In this document: in pieces, positions 61,439 to 64,000 of the stretch | Layout: every line of letters begins with the position of its first letter | Numbering within the stretch: the stretch's first letter is position 1 | From: MED-G105 sp039814575 | GTDB taxonomy: Bacteria; Pseudomonadota; Alphaproteobacteria; Caulobacterales; Parvularculaceae | Length of the DNA stretch: 64,000 nt | Reading direction: 5' to 3' | Assembly (NCBI GenBank): GCA_039814575.1 | Contig: JBCCAY010000005.1 | Span: 175,880 to 239,879 of the forward strand | Notes under the pieces: generated by a model | What the model saw: the letters and a program-made list of their open reading frames with translations, nothing else | Database searches by the model: none | Told to the model about the DNA's origin: nothing | Made by a program: the position numbers and the translations under genes

Positions 61439-62116
61439 CTACTCCGCTGGCGCTGGGTCAGCGTTCGGCAGTGCCCCGATCGGCTTGGCGCGGCTGCCGT
61501 CGAACAATGTCGGGTCGAGAAGCGTCGTGTTGTCGCCTTCGGGGTCGGACGTATGCCGGCGTGGATTCGCTGTGCCGATTTTCACTTTTTCGCCGCGGCC
61601 GAGCTTGGCGAGCAGTTCTTCGAAGATCTCCGGCGTCAGGTCTTCGTAATAATGGTCGCTCTCTTTGGTGGAGACCTGGATCATCGGCGCGTTACAGCAG
61701 GCCCCGAGGCACTCCACTTCGAGCCAAGAGAACTTGCCGTCATCGGTAACGGTGCTTTCCGGCCCAATGACCTTTTTGCACACTTCCCGGAGGTCTTGTG
61801 CGCCGCGCAACATGCACGGCGTCGTACCGCATACTTGCACGAAGAAATCGCCCACGGGCGCCAAATTGAACATGGTGTAGAAGCTTGCGACTTCGTAGAC
61901 GCGAATGTACGGCATCGCCAATTGGTCGGCGATCGTCTCCATCATCGGGATAGAGATCCAGCCCTCTTGCTTTTGCCCACGCCAGAGAAAGGGAATGACG
62001 CAAGACGCCTGGCGGTCGTCAGGGTATTTCTTGATCTGCGCCGCACACCAGTCAGCGTTTTCGCTCGTCCATTGGAAAGCGTCGGGCTGGTATTTTGCGG
62101 GTCGTCTTACGGCCAT
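61439..62116 (-). CDS. nuoE: NADH-quinone oxidoreductase subunit E
   Basis: A 225-residue peripheral-arm subunit with the thioredoxin-like [2Fe-2S] N1a site: CGTTPCMLRGAQDLREVC and LGACCNAPMIQV. It passes electrons alongside NuoF. Start ATG 62116 (MAVRRPAKYQPDAFQW) is preferred over the longer frame to 62170 because it fits the family N-terminus. nuoD, usually directly upstream, is not found here; the upstream neighbour is an unknown membrane-protein gene. The C-terminal extension rich in Pro/Ala ends in PIGALPNADPAPAE, copied in the adjacent scar. Confidence 0.96.
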   Translation of the reverse strand: MAVRRPAKYQPDAFQWTSENADWCAAQIKKYPDDRQASCVIPFLWRGQKQEGWISIPMMETIADQLAMPYIRVYEVASFYTMFNLAPVGDFFVQVCGTTPCMLRGAQDLREVCKKVIGPESTVTDDGKFSWLEVECLGACCNAPMIQVSTKESDHYYEDLTPEIFEELLAKLGRGEKVKIGTANPRRHTSDPEGDNTTLLDPTLFDGSRAKPIGALPNADPAPAE

Positions 62117-62294
62117 GGCGGAAGCATCCTGTCTTAATTCGCCGACTGTCCTAAGCCGGGTCGGACGCAAACGCCACGCGTCCGATTATCTCGGGGGTTT
62201 CCTAGCCCGGTTTGGCCGTTTGTAAAGGCGGGAGGCGCTTGCAAAGACGGGATTACGGTGCCCATGCCGCCCATCGCCCTTCAACATCAGTCGA

Positions 62295-62768
62295 TCAATC
62301 GGGCATCGCCGCGGTCTCATCATTCACGCCGTCGCCCGTCGCCACCGCTCCGCCCAGCGCCAATAACTGCTTTTCCGCTGTTTCTATCGTCTTGCGCAAT
62401 TGGGCGCGGCGAAAGGCTTTGATGGATCGGCCAAGGAACGGCAATCGCCCTGCAACGCCGCGCCTTAAGGAAAACATAGTCAAAAACACGAGGATTCCCC
62501 CGAGCGCCGCAAACTCCGGCGGCGTTTCAGCGCTCATCAAGACAGCGCGCATGGGCAAAATGATGAAAGCGATGACGAGACCGATCAAAACCCCGTAAAC
62601 GGCGGCGCCGCCAAGCACCGAAAAGAAGCCGACATCGCGGTGGCGCGCCCGCAACGTCGCCGCGGCGTAGAGAGTGAAAACGCTCATGATGAAGGCGACG
62701 ACCGCGCCTTCGAAGACGTAAGGCGCGCCGAATGTCGGCATGGCGTAGGGATCAAGGTCTATCTGCAT
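62295..62768 (-). CDS. Uncharacterised four-helix membrane protein
   Basis: A protein of about 157 residues with four hydrophobic segments (VFEGAVVAFIMSVFTLYAAATL, FSVLGGAAVYGVLIGLVIAFIILPM, FAALGGILVFLTMFSL and the basic RRGVAGRLPFLGRS). Its C-terminus is a polar helix rich in Glu, Arg and Lys. No family is recognised. ATG 62768 is the likely start, though the open frame extends to 62834. It is encoded upstream of nuoE on the same strand, 178 bases away. Confidence 0.6.
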   Translation of the reverse strand: MQIDLDPYAMPTFGAPYVFEGAVVAFIMSVFTLYAAATLRARHRDVGFFSVLGGAAVYGVLIGLVIAFIILPMRAVLMSAETPPEFAALGGILVFLTMFSLRRGVAGRLPFLGRSIKAFRRAQLRKTIETAEKQLLALGGAVATGDGVNDETAAMPD

Positions 62769-62847
62769 GGGCTGGGCTATAGCATGGGCCGCTAAGGCGG
62801 GCGATATCGGCCTATTGCTTGAAGTGGGAACCACCCTCGTCTTTCGC

Positions 62848-62976
62848 CATCCTTCGAGACGCGACCCTATCGGCTCGCTCCTCAGGATGGGGGCTTGAGA
62901 TCGTTTTGGCTATTATGCGCCGCATCGACGAACCCTCATCCTGAGGAGGGCGCGGCAGCGCCCATCTCGAAGGATC
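62848..62976. repeat. Inverted intergenic repeat, alphaproteobacterial type
   Basis: The two halves are inverted copies: CATCCTTCGAGAC and CTCCTCAGGATG on the left, CATCCTGAGGAG and ATCTCGAAGGATC on the right, separated by an AT-rich centre. Repeats of this kind (CATCCTTCGAGACG ... CCTCAGGATG) are widespread between alphaproteobacterial genes and are probably mobile or structural. No gene overlaps it. Confidence 0.8.
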
Positions 62977-63000
62977 ACAACGGGCTCCGACCACCGACAT

Positions 63001-63258
63001 TCAAGCGATATCAATCCCATTGATCGCTGCCGCGTCCTGGAAACAGCCGAAGCACAACTCCTCGACCAGCTCCTCCTCCTGGGCGTAGAACTCTTCTTCG
63101 GACAGATCGTTGCAGGCGGCGCAAATGGCCTGGAATTCCCCATCGGGGTTGTTCCAGAAGAACCCGCGCGGCTCTCCGTCTTTCAACGTCTCAATAATAT
63201 GGACGCAGACAAAGGTCCGAGGCTGTTCGCCATGGGTGCCGCATTTGATTTTGGTCAT
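63001..63258 (-). CDS. Small Cys-rich hypothetical protein
   Basis: An 85-residue protein starting at ATG 63258 with MTKIKCGTHGEQPRTFVC and containing four to five Cys residues, arranged as KCGTH, VCVH, ICAAC and LCFGC. The pairs look like zinc-binding Cys-x-x-Cys/His knuckles. It has no recognised family. The start overlaps the upstream membrane-protein stop by four bases (ATGA). Confidence 0.65.
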   Translation of the reverse strand: MTKIKCGTHGEQPRTFVCVHIIETLKDGEPRGFFWNNPDGEFQAICAACNDLSEEEFYAQEEELVEELCFGCFQDAAAINGIDIA

Positions 63259-63671
63259 GGTGCCTGATCGCGCGTTTTTAGGCTGAAAGCAACCTTCGTT
63301 AAGGTGGGGGCGAACAGCACAACAGCGATCGAACAAAGCCCCCACATCACCATTAACCAAAACGAACCGCCAATGGGATCGGTGCGGAACACCAAATCTA
63401 GATTGCTGATCACGCGATTGAACGCGCGGAAAACACTGGAAATCGCAACGAATTCAATAAAAACGAAAAGCAAAAAAGTGTGAAAGCTCCAGCGCCCGCG
63501 CGACCAATTATCGGTTTTAGACGCCGCCAAGTACATAAATGCAAACGCAAGCGCGATGCTAAGTGCAACAAACGCTTCTTTGAATGGGCTTTGCATGTAG
63601 TCGCAAATGAAGGACGACCAAGCGCCTGCGACATTCGACAATGCGAAGAAAAAGAAAGCTAGACGAAGCAT
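63255..63671 (-). CDS. Hypothetical four-helix membrane protein
   Basis: A 138-residue protein with helices LRLAFFFFALSNVAGAWSSFIC, EAFVALSIALAFAFMYLAA, FHTFLLFVFIEFVAISSVFRAF and FWLMVMWGLCSIAVVLFAPTL. No family is recognised. It is translationally coupled to the small Cys-rich gene. Start ATG 63671. Confidence 0.6.
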   Translation of the reverse strand: MLRLAFFFFALSNVAGAWSSFICDYMQSPFKEAFVALSIALAFAFMYLAASKTDNWSRGRWSFHTFLLFVFIEFVAISSVFRAFNRVISNLDLVFRTDPIGGSFWLMVMWGLCSIAVVLFAPTLTKVAFSLKTRDQAP

Positions 63672-63716
63672 GTCGCGTATATACTAAGCAGCGGAGCTTT
63701 CCGTGCATGACATCGA

Positions 63717-63887
63717 TTACACCTCGCCGCGGATCAATGGTATACAGAACGAACGGACGCCGTCTGATTTTGCTTCCACAGCTCTTAGCGTATCTAGTAT
63801 AAGCCGATAATCTTCGTCGCCGGGTCCAGAATTACGAATAAAAAACGCGCCATACGTATCCCTTAGAGGCCATACGAAAAATAAGTT
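63717..63887 (-). pseudogene. C-terminal fragment of a gene truncated by the IS element
   Basis: A minus-strand frame ending at TAA 63717 encodes WPLRDTYGAFFIRNSGPGDEDYRLILDTLRAVEAKSDG and ends in IPLIRGEV. It has the composition of a real protein and shows no start codon before running into the IS sequence at about 63888. I infer that it is the tail of a gene interrupted by the insertion. The family is unknown. Confidence 0.45.
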
Positions 63888-64000
63888 GAGTGGTTTCAGC
63901 GGTTTATGATTCTCTTTGTTTGCTTAGAACACGGAGTATCACGATGCCTTGGACTGAAACCACTCGACCAGATTATGACCGGCGTTCTTTGCGGTATGCA
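63888..64000 (+). mobile_element. Left end of an IS5-family insertion sequence (continues past window)
   Basis: The sequence from about here leads into an IS5-family transposase start. GAGTGGTTTCAG (63888-63899) and CTGAAACCACTC (63954-63965) form a perfect 12-bp inverted repeat with the ribosome-binding site and start codon in the loop. The exact left terminal repeat and target duplication cannot be placed without the right end. Confidence 0.6.
63944..64000 (+). CDS. IS5-family transposase, first 19 codons (partial)
   Basis: ATG 63944, with ACGGAG at 63931-63936, begins MPWTETTRPDYDRRSLRYA. This N-terminus (MPWTETTRxxYxRxxLRYASD) is typical of transposases of the IS427 group of the IS5 family. 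The gene runs off the right edge, so completeness is unknown. Transcription may be limited by the inverted repeat that brackets the start. Confidence 0.8.
   Translation, partial: MPWTETTRPDYDRRSLRYA

Noticed and set aside
1..64000. CRISPR arrays or defence systems
   Set aside because: No regularly spaced repeats were seen, and none of the genes resembles Cas, restriction-modification, toxin-antitoxin or other known defence proteins.

Overview
The window looks like chromosomal DNA of an alphaproteobacterium. The evidence is a P-loop ATPase of the MipZ type, DUF1489 and DUF1467 proteins, RNase J, type III pantothenate kinase next to biotin ligase, a complex I cluster with alphaproteobacterial gene order, and a GC-rich, GCC/CGC-heavy codon style. 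Family-level placement (for example Parvularculales or Hyphomonadaceae-like marine bacteria) is only a guess.

Left part, about 1-32 kb, is accessory in character. It opens with the 5' part of a membrane histidine kinase running off the left edge, then tRNA-Asn(GTT), a MacB/LolD-type ABC exporter with a DUF3299 protein, a POT-like transporter, a fused class III CoA-transferase, a gene-poor AT-richer stretch (9.6-10.9 kb) and a PAS-PAS-GGDEF-EAL protein. A possible amino-acid catabolism locus follows: DUF1611 (DgcN-like), a saccharopine/lysine-6-dehydrogenase-like enzyme, an APC permease and a convergent DMGDH/GcvT-type flavoenzyme. After it come a serine beta-lactamase-fold hydrolase, small membrane proteins, a flavin reductase, a DASS-family transporter with RCK-C domains, an S9 peptidase, aspartate/glutamate leucyltransferase (bpt) with a terminator overlapping its 3' end, and a complete TRAP transporter (DctP-DctQ-DctM).

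Middle part, 32-46 kb, is mostly conserved housekeeping: an iota-type carbonic anhydrase homologue, a membrane DnaJ-domain protein, MipZ, a lone PapD-like chaperone, a lipoprotein, PanC, an unknown protein plus DUF1489, a GH24 lysozyme with a membrane tail, a frameshifted secreted protein with a PEP-CTERM-like tail, MgtE, DUF1467, an RNase J gene broken by a one-base frameshift, CoaX and BirA.

Right part, 46-62 kb, on the minus strand, holds nuoE, F, G, H, I, J, K, L, M and N. nuoA-D are absent from the window. The cluster is interrupted by unrelated genes: a GIN-domain protein between G and H, and an HU protein and an acetyltransferase between F and G with intrinsic terminators around HU. 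Between nuoE and nuoF lies a tandem-duplication scar: a 32-codon ORF made of the start of nuoF fused to the end of nuoE, flanked by a thioesterase gene on one side and an AT-rich membrane-protein gene on the other. NuoL carries a His/Asp-rich insert. The right edge has hypothetical genes, an inverted intergenic repeat and the left end of an IS5-family element that truncates a minus-strand gene.

I did not find a CRISPR array, prophage or recognisable defence island. The most unusual items are the nuoE/nuoF scar, the NuoL insert, the two frameshifts, the DUF1611 locus and the iota-carbonic anhydrase homologue.
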